Origin: Pseudomonas viridiflava
GTDB taxonomy: Bacteria > Pseudomonadota > Gammaproteobacteria > Pseudomonadales > Pseudomonadaceae
Direction of reading: 5' to 3'
DNA length: 64,000 bases
NCBI RefSeq assembly: GCF_900591205.1
Contig: NZ_UUPU01000062.1
Location: 32,757 to 96,756, forward strand
The notes under the pieces are model-generated. The model was given only the letters and a program-made list of their open reading frames with translations, had not been told where the DNA came from and did no database searches. Within the stretch, counting starts at the first letter, position 1, and each line of letters begins with the position of its first letter. Both the position numbers and the translations under genes were made by a program. Positions 24,975 to 35,900 of this stretch are shown piece after piece.

Positions 24975-26156
24975 ATGATGCAACGCCTGCTCGTTCTCGG
25001 TTCAACCGGGTCGGTCGGCGACAGTGTTTTAGATGTAGTCGCGCGTCACCCCGAGGCATTTATGGTCCAGGGTCTTACCGCCCATCGCCGTATGGACAAG
25101 CTGTACCAGCAATGCCTGCGATTTCGGCCCGCGATAGCGGTGGTCAGTGAGCCGCAACACGCCATTGAATTGCAGGCGCATCTGCTGGCGGCCGGCGTGC
25201 CCACCGAGGTGCTATGTGGCACCGATGCGTTGTGTGCAGCAGCGCGGGAGTCGCAGGTCGACACCGTGGTAGCCGCCATTGTTGGCGCGGCAGGGTTATT
25301 GCCGACCTTGAGCGCCGCACAGGCCGGCAAGAAAATCCTCCTGGCCAACAAGGAGGCGTTAGTCGTCTCGGGTGCATTGTTCATTGAAACCGCTGCCAGG
25401 GCAGGCGCCATCGTGATCCCGCTGGACAGTGAGCACAACGCGATTTTCCAGTGCCTGCAAGGATGCCATGGCTCGCTTGAAGGCGTTGAGCGCCTGGTGC
25501 TCACGGCCTCAGGCGGGCCTTTCAGAGGCTGGCCGCTGGACTGCCTGGCCGAGGCCACACCCGAGCAAGCCTGCGCCCACCCCAACTGGTCCATGGGGCG
25601 CAAGATTTCTGTGGACTGCGCGACCATGATGAACAAGGGCCTGGAAATTATCGAGGCCCATTGGTTGTTCAACCTGCCAGCGGAGCGCATCGAAGCCCTG
25701 ATTCATCCGCAAAGCGTGGTGCATTCCATGGTGGTGTTTCGTGATCAATCGGTAATGGCGCAACTGGGCAACCCCGACATGCGCATGCCGGTGGCCCATG
25801 CTTTGGCGTATCCGCAGCGAATTGAGTCGGGTGTGGCGCCGCTGGACCTGACCCGCTTTGCCGGGCTGACCTTCGAACACCCCGACGTGCAGCGTTTTCC
25901 CTGCCTTGGCCTGGCATTACAGGTATTGGCCGACGGCGCCCGGGCCAGTGCCGCCATGAATGCCGCCAACGAGGTGGCGGTCGAGGCGTTCCTGGGCCGG
26001 CGTATTCGATTTACCCAGATTTGCGAGGTAGTCGACCAGACATTGCAACATGTCGAACTGCCCGACGAAGCTGACCTTGAAGCGATTCTCGACCTGGACC
26101 ACCAGGCGCGGCGACTGGCGCGCGAGCATGTGCGCCTGTGTGTGTCGAGCGTCTAG
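24975..26156 (+). CDS. dxr: 1-deoxy-D-xylulose 5-phosphate reductoisomerase (IspC/Dxr)
   Basis: This 393-residue NADPH-dependent enzyme forms MEP, the second pathway step. The N-terminal nucleotide motif LGSTGSVGDSVLDVV, LANKEALVVSGALF, the metal and substrate segment PLDSEHNAIFQCL, SMGRKISVDCATMMNKGLE and the C-terminal AMNAANEVAVEAFL are all present. ATG 24975 was chosen because GGAAG lies about nine bases upstream and the Rossmann motif follows immediately; the frame is open further upstream without a ribosome site. It is divergent from the terpene synthase operon and is probably a second copy of the housekeeping gene. Confidence 0.94.
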   Translation: MMQRLLVLGSTGSVGDSVLDVVARHPEAFMVQGLTAHRRMDKLYQQCLRFRPAIAVVSEPQHAIELQAHLLAAGVPTEVLCGTDALCAAARESQVDTVVAAIVGAAGLLPTLSAAQAGKKILLANKEALVVSGALFIETAARAGAIVIPLDSEHNAIFQCLQGCHGSLEGVERLVLTASGGPFRGWPLDCLAEATPEQACAHPNWSMGRKISVDCATMMNKGLEIIEAHWLFNLPAERIEALIHPQSVVHSMVVFRDQSVMAQLGNPDMRMPVAHALAYPQRIESGVAPLDLTRFAGLTFEHPDVQRFPCLGLALQVLADGARASAAMNAANEVAVEAFLGRRIRFTQICEVVDQTLQHVELPDEADLEAILDLDHQARRLAREHVRLCVSSV

Positions 26157-26165
26157 GTTCGATCT

Positions 26166-26531
26166 TCAGCCAGCCGCCGGGCAAACATCTGCGCCGTCGT
26201 GTTGCAGGAACTCCTTCAGCGCCTGGCGCGTGAGGTCATTGAGCGTGACTTTTTTACGGGTGGCCGCCAGGGCCGCAGCCAAATGCAGGTCATGGCCGAC
26301 GCGGACATTGAACGAGCCTTTGCACGGTTTTTCCGCTGTTTGCCCCAGCGCCTGGCAGGTAGCGAGATAGTCGTCCACCGCCTCACGAAATGCCGCGTCC
26401 AGATCGGCGACGGTTTTGCCTTCGTAGCTCACCAGTGCCTTGATGAACAGAATCTTGCCGAACAGGCAGTTGTCTTCGACGCTGGCCTCGATAGAGCCGA
26501 TGTAGCCTTGGTGTTTCAGTTGGTTGTCCAC
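26166..26531 (-). CDS. hicB: HicB-family antitoxin
   Basis: This 121-residue protein has an N-terminal partial RNase H-like HicB fold (GYIGSIEASVEDNCLFGKI, then TVADLDAAFREAVDDYLATC) and a C-terminal ribbon-helix-helix-like segment (FNVRVGHDLHLAAALAATRK...LNDLTRQALKEFL) that would bind DNA. It overlaps the 3' end of the hicA gene by 16 bases on the same strand, giving the toxin-first order typical of hicAB. It lies nine bases after the convergent dxr gene. Confidence 0.87.
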   Translation of the reverse strand: MDNQLKHQGYIGSIEASVEDNCLFGKILFIKALVSYEGKTVADLDAAFREAVDDYLATCQALGQTAEKPCKGSFNVRVGHDLHLAAALAATRKKVTLNDLTRQALKEFLQHDGADVCPAAG

Positions 26532-26779
26532 TGAATCAGTTCTCCTGATTTCAATTGTTCGATGATCTGGCGCCGAATGTAGTGTTTCAGTTCGTTGCCG
26601 GGGTGGGGTTTGTGCCGCGTGATCATTGCACTGGGGTCACCGATGTCGAATTTGACGCGGCTTCCTGCCCCTTCAATCTGTGTGTAGCCCAGCCGATGCA
26701 GCAGCGTTACCAATTCTGGCCAGGTAAATGCCATGTGCTCATTGAGCAGTTTGGCGAGCAGCTTTTCATTTTTGGACAC
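26516..26779 (-). CDS. hicA: HicA-family toxin (putative mRNA interferase)
   Basis: This 87-residue small basic protein has a dsRNA-binding-like HicA fold: FTWPELVTLLHRLGYTQIEGAGSRVKF, RHKPHPGNELKHYIRRQIIEQL. In classical HicA a histidine follows the GS motif; here the motif is GSR, as in a subgroup that I recall as also annotated HicA, so activity may depend on other residues. The start is GTG at 26779 with GGGAG upstream. It is the first gene of a two-gene operon with hicB. Confidence 0.82.
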   Translation of the reverse strand: MSKNEKLLAKLLNEHMAFTWPELVTLLHRLGYTQIEGAGSRVKFDIGDPSAMITRHKPHPGNELKHYIRRQIIEQLKSGELIQWTTN

Positions 26780-26796
26780 GGCGCTCCCTGATCGCG

Positions 26797-26808
26797 ACTA
26801 AATTTAGT
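26797..26808. promoter_or_regulatory. Palindrome upstream of hicAB, candidate autoregulatory operator
   Basis: ACTAAATTTAGT is a perfect 12-base palindrome 18 bases upstream of the hicA start. HicB proteins with ribbon-helix-helix tails repress their own promoter through palindromes of this kind. It stands out because the surrounding sequence is GC-rich. Confidence 0.5.
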
Positions 26809-26908
26809 TGCAAAAAGTGGTGTTCGTCAATGCTAGCTGGTGTTCCGTTGGTCTGGCCGAGATTGATGTAACCCTTGATGACACGCCGCTTCACGCCCTC
26901 ATTCCCGG

Positions 26909-26932
26909 CTAATTTTTCCCCGCCCGGTTCGT
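26909..26932 (+). promoter_or_regulatory. Degenerate PvdS-type (iron-starvation) promoter before the first NRPS gene
   Basis: GGCTAATTTTTCCCC followed by CGT at 26930 resembles the PvdS box (CTAAAT-N16-CGT) but lacks one A. If TAATT at 26910 is used, the spacer is 15 rather than 16. It is 56 bases before the NRPS start. Given the perfect boxes elsewhere in this locus, a weaker or altered PvdS site is likely here. Confidence 0.5.
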
Positions 26933-26987
26933 TTTATAGGGACGACGTGCCTTTGTGCTTCCTGCCTATTGCTCCGGACTCCAAGAA

Positions 26988-29900
26988 ATGAATGCTGAAG
27001 ACTCCTTGAAACTCGCTCGCCGGTTTATCGGGTTGCCCCTGGAAAAACGCCAGCTGTTCCTGCAGGCATTGCAGAAAGAAGGGGTAGATTTTTCACGGTT
27101 TCCGATTCCGGCCGGGGTCGAGGTTGAGGATCGCTTTGCGCTGTCCTATGCGCAGCGACGCATGTGGTTTCTCTGGCAGTTGGACCCGGCCAGCGGCGCC
27201 TACAACCTGCCCGGCGCCGTGCGCTTGAAGGGCGCGCTGAGCCTGCCTGCAATGGAACAGGCGTTTGCCAGCCTGGTGGCGCGCCACGAAACCCTGCGCA
27301 CGGTGTTTCAGCGCCAGGCCGACGAGCGTCTGTTGCAGGTCGCGGTGCAGCCGGCGTTGGCCGTCGAGCAACTTGACCTGAGCGACCTGGCGCCCGCCGA
27401 GCGTGAACAGGCCGTCAACCACGCGGCTACTCGCCAGTCACTGCTGCCCTTTGACCTGGAGCACGGCCCGCTGCTGCGCGTGCAATTGCTCAAGCTTGAT
27501 GCGCAGGAACACGTGCTGCTGCTGACCCTGCACCATATCGTCTCCGACGGCTGGTCGATGAACGTGCTGATCGACGAGTTTATCCGCTGCTACGACGCCC
27601 ATGAGCGCAACGAAGCGCCGCAACTGCCGCCCTTGCCGATACAGTACAGCGACTATGCCCTGTGGCAGCGCCGCTGGCTGGAAGCCGGGGAGCAGGCTCG
27701 TCAACTGGACTACTGGCAGGCGCGCCTGGGTGATGAGCACCCGGTGCTGGAACTGCCCACCGATCACCCACGCCCGGCAATGCCCAGCTACCAGGGCACG
27801 CGGCATAATTTTGCGATTGATCCGGCACTGGCCGCGCAACTGCGCAGTTGCGCGCAAAAGCACAACGTCACCTTGTTCATGTTGTTGCTCGGCGCCTTCA
27901 ATGTGCTGCTGCATCGCTACACCGGCCAGGGCGATATCCGCGTCGGCGTGCCGATTGCCAATCGCAACCGCACCGAGGTTGAAGGGCTGATCGGCTTCTT
28001 CGTCAACACCCAGGTGCTGCGCACCGAACTGACCGGGCAAACCCGCGTCAGTGAGCTGCTGCAAGGCATCAAGGAACACGCGCTGGGTGCCCAGGCCCAT
28101 CAGGAATTGCCGTTCGAGCGCCTGGTCGAAGCCCTCAAGGTTGAGCGCAGCCTCAGCCATACGCCGCTGTTTCAGGTGATGTACAACCACCAGCCGGTGG
28201 TGTCCGACATCGCATCGGTCAGCACCGCCTCCGGCCTGGAACTGGCCCTGGTGGAGTGGCAAGGCCGCACGACCCAGTTCGACCTGACCCTGGACACCTA
28301 TGAAAAATCCGGCACCCTGCATGCCGCGCTGACGTACGCCAATGACCTGTTCGACGCGCCGACTATCGAGCGCATGGCGCGGCACTGGATCAGCCTGTTG
28401 CAGGCCATGGTTGCCGATGGCGAGCAGCGTATCGGTGAGCTGTCGATGCTGGCCGCCGCTGAGCAGGCAGTGCTGGTGCATGCCTGGAACCAGACCGCGC
28501 AAGCCTATCCGACCGAGCGTGGCATTCATCAGTTGATTGAAGACCAGGTACGCGCCACGCCCGATGCGCCGGCGTTGCTATTCGGCCACACCACGCTGAC
28601 CTACGCGCAACTTGACGCCCGCGCCAACCAGTTGGCCAATGTCTTGTGCGAACAGGGGGTTGGCCCTGACGTGCTGGTGGGCATTTGCGTCGAGCGCTCC
28701 GTTGAAATGGTGGTCGGCCTGCTGGCCATTCTCAAGGCCGGGGGCGCCTACGTCCCGCTCGACCCCGAATACCCTCAGGAACGCCTGGCTTACATGATCG
28801 AAGACAGCGGCATCCAACTGCTGCTCAGCCAGCAAAGCCTGCTCGCGTCGCTGCCAGCGGCCGGTATCCGGGTGATGGCGCTGGATCAGCCCGCGCTCTG
28901 GCTTGATGGCTACAGCACCGAGTCCCCCGCAGTTGATGTTCACGCGCTGAACCTGGCCTACGTGATCTACACCTCCGGCTCCACCGGCAAGCCCAAGGGC
29001 GCCGGCAACAGCCATCGGGCGCTGGTCAACCGCCTGTGCTGGATGCAACAGGCCTACCACCTGGATGCTGGCGACGCCGTCCTGCAGAAAACCCCGTTCA
29101 GCTTTGATGTGTCGGTCTGGGAATTCTTCTGGCCGCTGATGACCGGCGCACGCCTGGTGGTCGCCGGGCCTGGCGAACACCGCGAGCCGGCGCGCCTGAT
29201 CGAGACCATTGGCCGGCACGCGATCACCACCTTGCACTTCGTGCCGTCGATGCTGCAGGCGTTTATCCATGAGCCGGGCGTGCAGGCTTGCAGCAGCCTG
29301 CGGCGTATCGTGTGCAGCGGCGAAGCCCTGCCGTTGGACGCGCAACTGCAAGTGTTCGCCAAACTGCCTCAGGCCGGGTTGTACAACCTCTACGGCCCGA
29401 CTGAGGCGGCCATCGACGTGACCCACTGGACCTGCCTCGACGAAGGCGCCGACAGCGTGCCTATCGGCCGCCCGATCGCCAACCTCGGCACCTACGTGCT
29501 CGACGCCCAGCTTAACCCGGTGCCGGCCGGCGTATCCGGCGAGTTGTACCTGGGCGGCAGCGGGCTGGCCCGCAGTTATCACCGTCGCCCGGCATTAACT
29601 GCCGAGCGTTTTGTGCCCAGCCCATTCGGTGATGGCGCGCGTCTGTATCGCACTGGCGACCGCGTGCGCCAGCGTGCCGACGGGGTGATTGAATACCTGG
29701 GCCGCCTCGACCATCAGGTCAAGCTGCGCGGCCTGCGCATCGAGTTGGGCGAAATCGAAACGCGCCTGATGCAACACCCCGGCGTGCGTGAGGCGGTGGT
29801 GCTGGTGCAGGGCGGCAAGCAACTGGTGGCCTACCTGGTGCTGGAGGGCGAAGCCCCCACCGACCTCAAGGCGTGGTTGCTCAGCAGCCTGCCGGAGTAC

Positions 29901-32900
29901 ATGGTGCCAAGCCATATGGTGCACCTGGCCAAGCTGCCGGTTACCGCCAATGGCAAGCTCGACCGCAAGGCCCTGCCATTGCCGGATGCCGCGCCACAGC
30001 AAGCTTATAGCGCGCCGGAAAATGCCCTGCAAAAAGCCCTGGCGGCGATCTGGAGCGATGTGCTCGGCGCCGACCAGGTCGGCCTCGACGACAACTTTTT
30101 CGAGCTGGGCGGCGATTCGATCATCTCCATCCAAGTGGTCAGCCGTGCGCGCCAGGCCGGGATTCGCCTCAGCCCGCGGGACCTGTTCCAGTACCAGAGC
30201 GTGCGCAGCCTGGCGCTGGTGGCGCGCTTCGAGCAGGCGGCCGCTATCGACCAGGGGCCGCTTACCGGTGACGTCATCCTGACCCCTGTGCAGCAGAGCT
30301 TTTTCGACCAGGCCATCCCGGCGCGTCAGCATTGGAACCAATCGTTGCTGCTGACCCCGCGTGAGGCGCTGGAGCCTGCGCGGCTGGACGCGGCCCTCAC
30401 GCAAGTGATCAATCATCACGACGCCCTGCGCCTGCGCTTTACGCGGCAAGCCGGCGGCTGGCAACAAACTTACGCCGCGCCGGTCGCGGGATCTGACCTG
30501 TGGCAAGCCCATGCCACCACCGACACCGAGCTGGCTGCGTTCTGCGATGAAGCCCAGCGCAGCCTCGACCTTGCGCAAGGCCCGCTGCTGCGCGCCGCCC
30601 TGGTGAGCATGGCCGACGGTAGCCAGCGCCTGTTGCTGGTGGTCCATCACCTGGTGGTGGACGGCGTGTCCTGGCGCATCCTGCTCGAAGACCTGCAACA
30701 GGCGTATGCCCATGCAGCGTTGCCGGCCAAGACCAGCGCCTACCAGCAGTGGGCGCAGCAGTTGCAGGCCCATGCGCTGACCCTCGAGGCGCAACTGCCG
30801 TACTGGCAGGCACAGGCCACAGGCGCCGACTTGCCCTGCGACAACCCTCAGGGCGGCCTGCAGAATCGGCTGGGCAGCAAACTTGAGATTCGCCTGAGTG
30901 CCGAACACACCCGCCAACTGTTGCAGGATGCCCCGGCGGCCTACCGCACCCAGGTCAACGACCTGCTGCTGACCGCGCTGGCACGCGTTGTCAGCCGTTG
31001 GAGCGGGCAGTCCGCGGCGCTGATCCAGCTCGAAGGCCATGGCCGCGAAGACCTGTTCGACAGCGTTGACCTGAGCCGTACCGTCGGCTGGTTCACCAGC
31101 CTGTTCCCGGTGCGCCTGCACGCCGCTGGCGAGCTGTCGAGTGCGATCAAGTCGGTCAAGGAGCAATTGCGTGCCGTGCCGGATAAAGGCATCGGCTACG
31201 GCTTGCTGCGCTACCTGGGTACGCCGGCCGCACGCGAAGCTTTGTCGAGTCTTACCGCGCCGCGTATTACCTTCAATTACCTGGGCCAGTTCGACCGCCA
31301 GTTCAATGAGTCGGCGTTGTTTGTTCCGGCGGCTCAAGGCAGCGGTCAGGCCCAGGATCCCGAGGCGCCATTGGCCAACTGGCTGACGGTGGAAGGGCAG
31401 GTGTACGGCGGTGAATTGGCCCTGCAATGGGGCTTCAGCCGCGAAATGTTCGAGGTGTCGACGATCCAGCGCCTGGCGGATGACTACGCCTGTGAACTCA
31501 AGGCGTTGATCGCACATTGCTGCGCTACACCGGCAGGGCAGGTGACCCCTTCGGACTTCCCGTTGGCGCGCCTGACCCAGCAGCAGTTGGACGCGTTGCC
31601 CGTGGCGGCCCCGGCGATTGCCGATCTCTACCCGCTGTCGCCGATGCAGCAGGGCATGTTGTTCCATACCCTGTATGAGCCTGAGGCCCAGGCGTATATC
31701 AACCAGCTGCGCCTGGATATCCAGGGCCTGGACCTGCTGGCGTTCGGCCGTGCCTGGCAGGCGGCGCTGGACCGCCATGACATCCTGCGCAGCAGCTTCC
31801 ATTGGCTGGGCCTGGACAGCGCCCATCAGTTGATCCAGCGTCAGGTCGACGTGCAACTGCAAGTGATAGAAGACGTGGGTGCTGACGTCGACGCGCTCGC
31901 CGCTGCCGAACGCGAGCAGGGCTTCGCGCTCAATGCCGCGCCGCTGTTTCGCCTGATGCTGGTACGCGGTGCCGGCGATGTCTGGCACCTGATTTTCACC
32001 AGCCACCACATCCTGATGGATGGCTGGAGTAATGCCCAGTTGCTCGGCGAAGTCATCGCCCACTATGCCGGCCACCCCGTGCCGGCGCCGCAGGGGCAGT
32101 TCCGCGATTACCTGGGCTGGCTGCAGCAGCAAGCCTCGGGTGAGGCATTCTGGAAAACTGCCCTGGCACCGTTGCAGGCGCCCACCTTGCTGGCGCAAGC
32201 GCTGCGCGTTCCGGCCGAAGGTGCCGGGATGGCGGATTACCAAGTGGTGCTCGACGGCGATTTCACACGCGCCCTCGGCGAGTTCGCGCGCCGCCAGAAA
32301 ATCACCCTCAACACCTTGCTGCAAGGCGCCTGGAGCCTGTTGCTGCAACGCTATACCGGTCAGGATTGCGTGGCCTTCGGCGCCACGGTTGCCGGGCGTT
32401 CGGCGCCGCTGCCGGGGATCGAGCAGCAACTGGGCTTGTTTATCAATACCTTGCCGATGGTCAGTGCGGCGGCACCGGCGCAACCGGCCGCAAGCTGGCT
32501 GGGCGAGCTGCAAGCGCTGAACCTGAGCCTGCGCGACCATGAGCATGTGCCGCTGTATGACATCCAGGCGTGGGCCGGGCAGCAGGGCGCGGCGTTGTTT
32601 GACACCTTGCTGGTATTCGAAAACTTCCCGGTGGCTGAAGCCCTCAAGCAGGGCGCGCCTGCCGGCCTGACTTTCGGCCGGATGCACAATCTTGAAACCA
32701 CCAACTACCCGCTGACCCTGGGCATTGAGCTGGGTGCCAGCCTGCGCCTGGAGTTCAGCTATGACCGCGCACGCTTCAGTGCACAGCAGGTCACACGCTT
32801 GGGCGCCAACCTGCAACACCTGCTCGTGCAATTGCTCGCCGACGCCCAGGCGCCCCTGGGCAGCCTGCAGTTGCTCGACGAAAGCAGCCGGCGCGACATG

Positions 32901-35900
32901 CTCGCCCTGGGCCAGTCGCCCGGCGCCGCCCCGCGTCAGCTGTGGGTGCATGAGCGCATTGCCGCCCAGGCCGCCGCCACCCCGGATGCGCTGGCGGTGC
33001 AGGCGGGCGACGCGCGCTTGAGCTATGCCCAACTCAACCAACACGCCAACCGTCTGGCCCATCGACTGCTGGAGCTCGGCGTGGGGCCAGGCCAGTTGGT
33101 TGGCCTGGCAAGCCGCCGTGGCCCGCAGTTGATCGTCAGCCTGCTGGCGGTGCTTAAAAGCGGCGCCGCTTATGTGCCGCTGGACCCAAAATTGCCCGCC
33201 GAACGGCTGGCCTACATGCTGGCGGACAGCCACCTGGACCTGCTGCTCAGCGAAGCCGGGCTGCTGGCCGATCTGCGGCTGCCACAGGGGCTGACGCGGG
33301 TAGATTTCACCGCCGCAGGCTTGGAACTGAGCGGCTACCCGGCCACCAATCCGCCTAACCTGGCGGCCTGTACCGACCTGGCGTACGTGATCTACACCTC
33401 CGGTTCCACCGGCCAGCCCAAGGGTGTGGCCATTGACCATGGAGCCCTCGGCCAATTCTGCGACAGCGCCGAGGTGTATAGCCAGCTGCGCGCCGACGAC
33501 CGCGTGCTGCAGTTCGCCACGTTCAGCTTCGACGGCTTTGTCGAGCAATGCTACCCACCGTTGTGTGTGGGCGCCGCCTTGATCATGCGGGGTGACGAGC
33601 TGTGGGACGCCGGGCAACTGGCGCGGGTAATCGTCGAGCAGGGTGTGACGCTCGCCGACTTGCCGGCGGCCTACTGGTATCTGCTGGCCAAGGAGTGCGC
33701 CGTCGACCGCCGCCCTCTGGGCAACCTGCGCCAAGTGCATGTGGGCGGCGAAGCCATGTCGGTGCAAGGGCTGCGCGCCTGGCACACGGCAGGGTTGAGC
33801 GGTGTGCGCCTGGTCAACACCTACGGGCCTACCGAAGCCACCGTGGTGTCCAGCGTGCACGACTGCCAGTTGGCGGATGCCAGCGATGCGTTCGGCGTGC
33901 CGATCGGCCGCGCCATCGACGGTCGTTCGCTGTATGTGCTCGACAGTGCTTTCGAGCTGTTGGCCACCGATGGCGTCGGCGAGCTGTGCATCGGCGCCGA
34001 GTTCGGCCTGGCCCAGCGCTATTTCAACCGCCCGGCATTGACCGCCGAGCGCTTCCTGCCGGACCCGTTTTCGAGCGTGCCTGGTGCGCGGTTGTACCGC
34101 AGTGGCGACCTGGCCCGCTACAACGAGGCGGGTGCCCTGGAGTACGTCGGGCGCATCGACCACCAAGTGAAGATTCGCGGTTTCCGTGTGGAAATTGGCG
34201 AGATCGAAGCCAGCCTGCAAGCCTTGCCTCAGTTGCGTGAAGCCGCAGTGATCGCGCAAGCGAGTGCCACCGGTGCACAACTGGTGGCCTACGTGGTGCC
34301 TGCCCAGGGCCATAGCCTGGACTCAACGGCGCTGGCGGCCACTTTGCGTCAATCCCTGCCGGACTACATGGTCCCGGGGCATTGGGTGGTGATGGACGCG
34401 TTGCCGTTGAACAACAACGGCAAGCTTGACCGCCGCGCATTGCCGGCACCCGACCTGAGCCAGTCTCGCCAGGCTTACCGCGCCCCGCAAAGCCCGTTGC
34501 AGCATGAGCTGGCAGCGATCTGGCAAGCGGTATTGCAGGTTGAGCAAGTGGGGCTTGATGACCACTTCTTCGAACGGGGCGGCCACTCGTTGCTGGCCAC
34601 CCAGGTGGTTTCCCGCGTGCGCCACACGCTCAAGCTGGAAGTGCCGCTGCGCGCCCTGTTCGAACAGCCGACGCTGGAAACCTTTGCCACGGCTTGCGCG
34701 GGCTTGCAGGCCGACACGGCTCCGGCATTGGTGGCCGTGGAGCGTGACCAGCCGTTGGCGCTGTCCTTTGCCCAGGAGCGCCAGTGGTTCCTTTGGCAAC
34801 TGGACCCGACCAGCGCCGCCTATCACGTACCGACCGCGCTGCACTTGCGCGGCCGGTTGGATAGCGCCGCCCTGGAGCACGCATTCCAGGCCCTCGTGCA
34901 ACGCCATGAACCGCTGCGCACTACCTTCGTGGAGGAGGGCGAGCACACCTGGCAGGTGATTCATCCAAGCCTGGCGATGCCGGTTGAACGCCAGCAGGTC
35001 GCCGCGTCGGCCATCGACCACGCGGTGGCCGAAGAGATCCAGCGGCCATTCAACCTGGTCGACGGCCCGCTGATGCGCGTCAAACTGCTGGAGATCACGA
35101 CCGAGCACCATGTGCTGGTGATCACCCAGCACCACATCATCTCCGACGGCTGGTCGATGCACGTCATGGTCGACGAGCTGGTGGCGCTGTATCAGGGTCA
35201 GGCTCAATTGCCCGCACTGGCACTGCACTATGCCGATTACGCGGTGTGGCAACGCGAGTGGATGGCGGCCGGGGAGCAGCAGCGTCAACTCGACTACTGG
35301 TGCGCTCGCCTGGGCACTGAGCATCCGGTGCTGGAATTGCCCCTGGACCACCCGCGCCCGGCGGTGCAAAGCCATCGCGGTGCGCGTCGGCAGATTCATC
35401 TGGACACTGCACTGGTCGCAGACCTCAAGGCCCTGGCTCAGCGTCAGGACGTGACCTTGTTCATGGTGCTGCTGGCGTCGTTCCAGACCTTGTTGCATCG
35501 CTACAGCGGCCAGACCGACATCCGCGTCGGGGTGCCGATCGCCAATCGCAATCGCCTCGAAACCGAGCGGCTGATCGGCTTTTTCGTCAACACTCAGGTG
35601 CTCAAGGCCGAGCTGCACGGGCAGATGGGCTTCGACCAGTTGCTGGCCCAGGTCAAGCAGCGTGCACTGGAGGCTCAGGCGCATCAGGACTTGCCGTTCG
35701 AGCAACTGGTGCAAGTGCTGCAACCCGAGCGCAGCCTCAGCCATAACCCGCTGTTCCAGGTGATGTTCAACCACCAGGACACCCTGCGCGCTAACCCATT
35801 GCATCTGCCTGGCCTGGACCTGCAACCGCTGGATTGGGCCGGCCACACCACACAGTTCGACCTCAACCTGGAAACCGAAGAGTCCGCCGAGGGCCTGTGG

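Noticed and set aside
26516..26779. hicA as a decayed pseudogene because of the GSR motif
   Set aside because: The frame is intact with a ribosome site and overlaps hicB; GSR is recalled from other proteins annotated as HicA, so decay is not shown.
26799..26827. TAAAT at 26799 as a PvdS box for the NRPS gene
   Set aside because: The nearest CGT downstream is 21 bases away, not 16 or 17, and the TAAAT is part of the hicAB palindrome.
29595..34313. A 1572-codon open frame antisense to the first NRPS, and similar long antisense frames at 37836-38894 and 47538-49394
   Set aside because: They mirror the NRPS codons in high-GC DNA. Their translations are rich in Gln, His and Arg with no recognisable domain, and matching antisense frames recur wherever the sense modules are similar.
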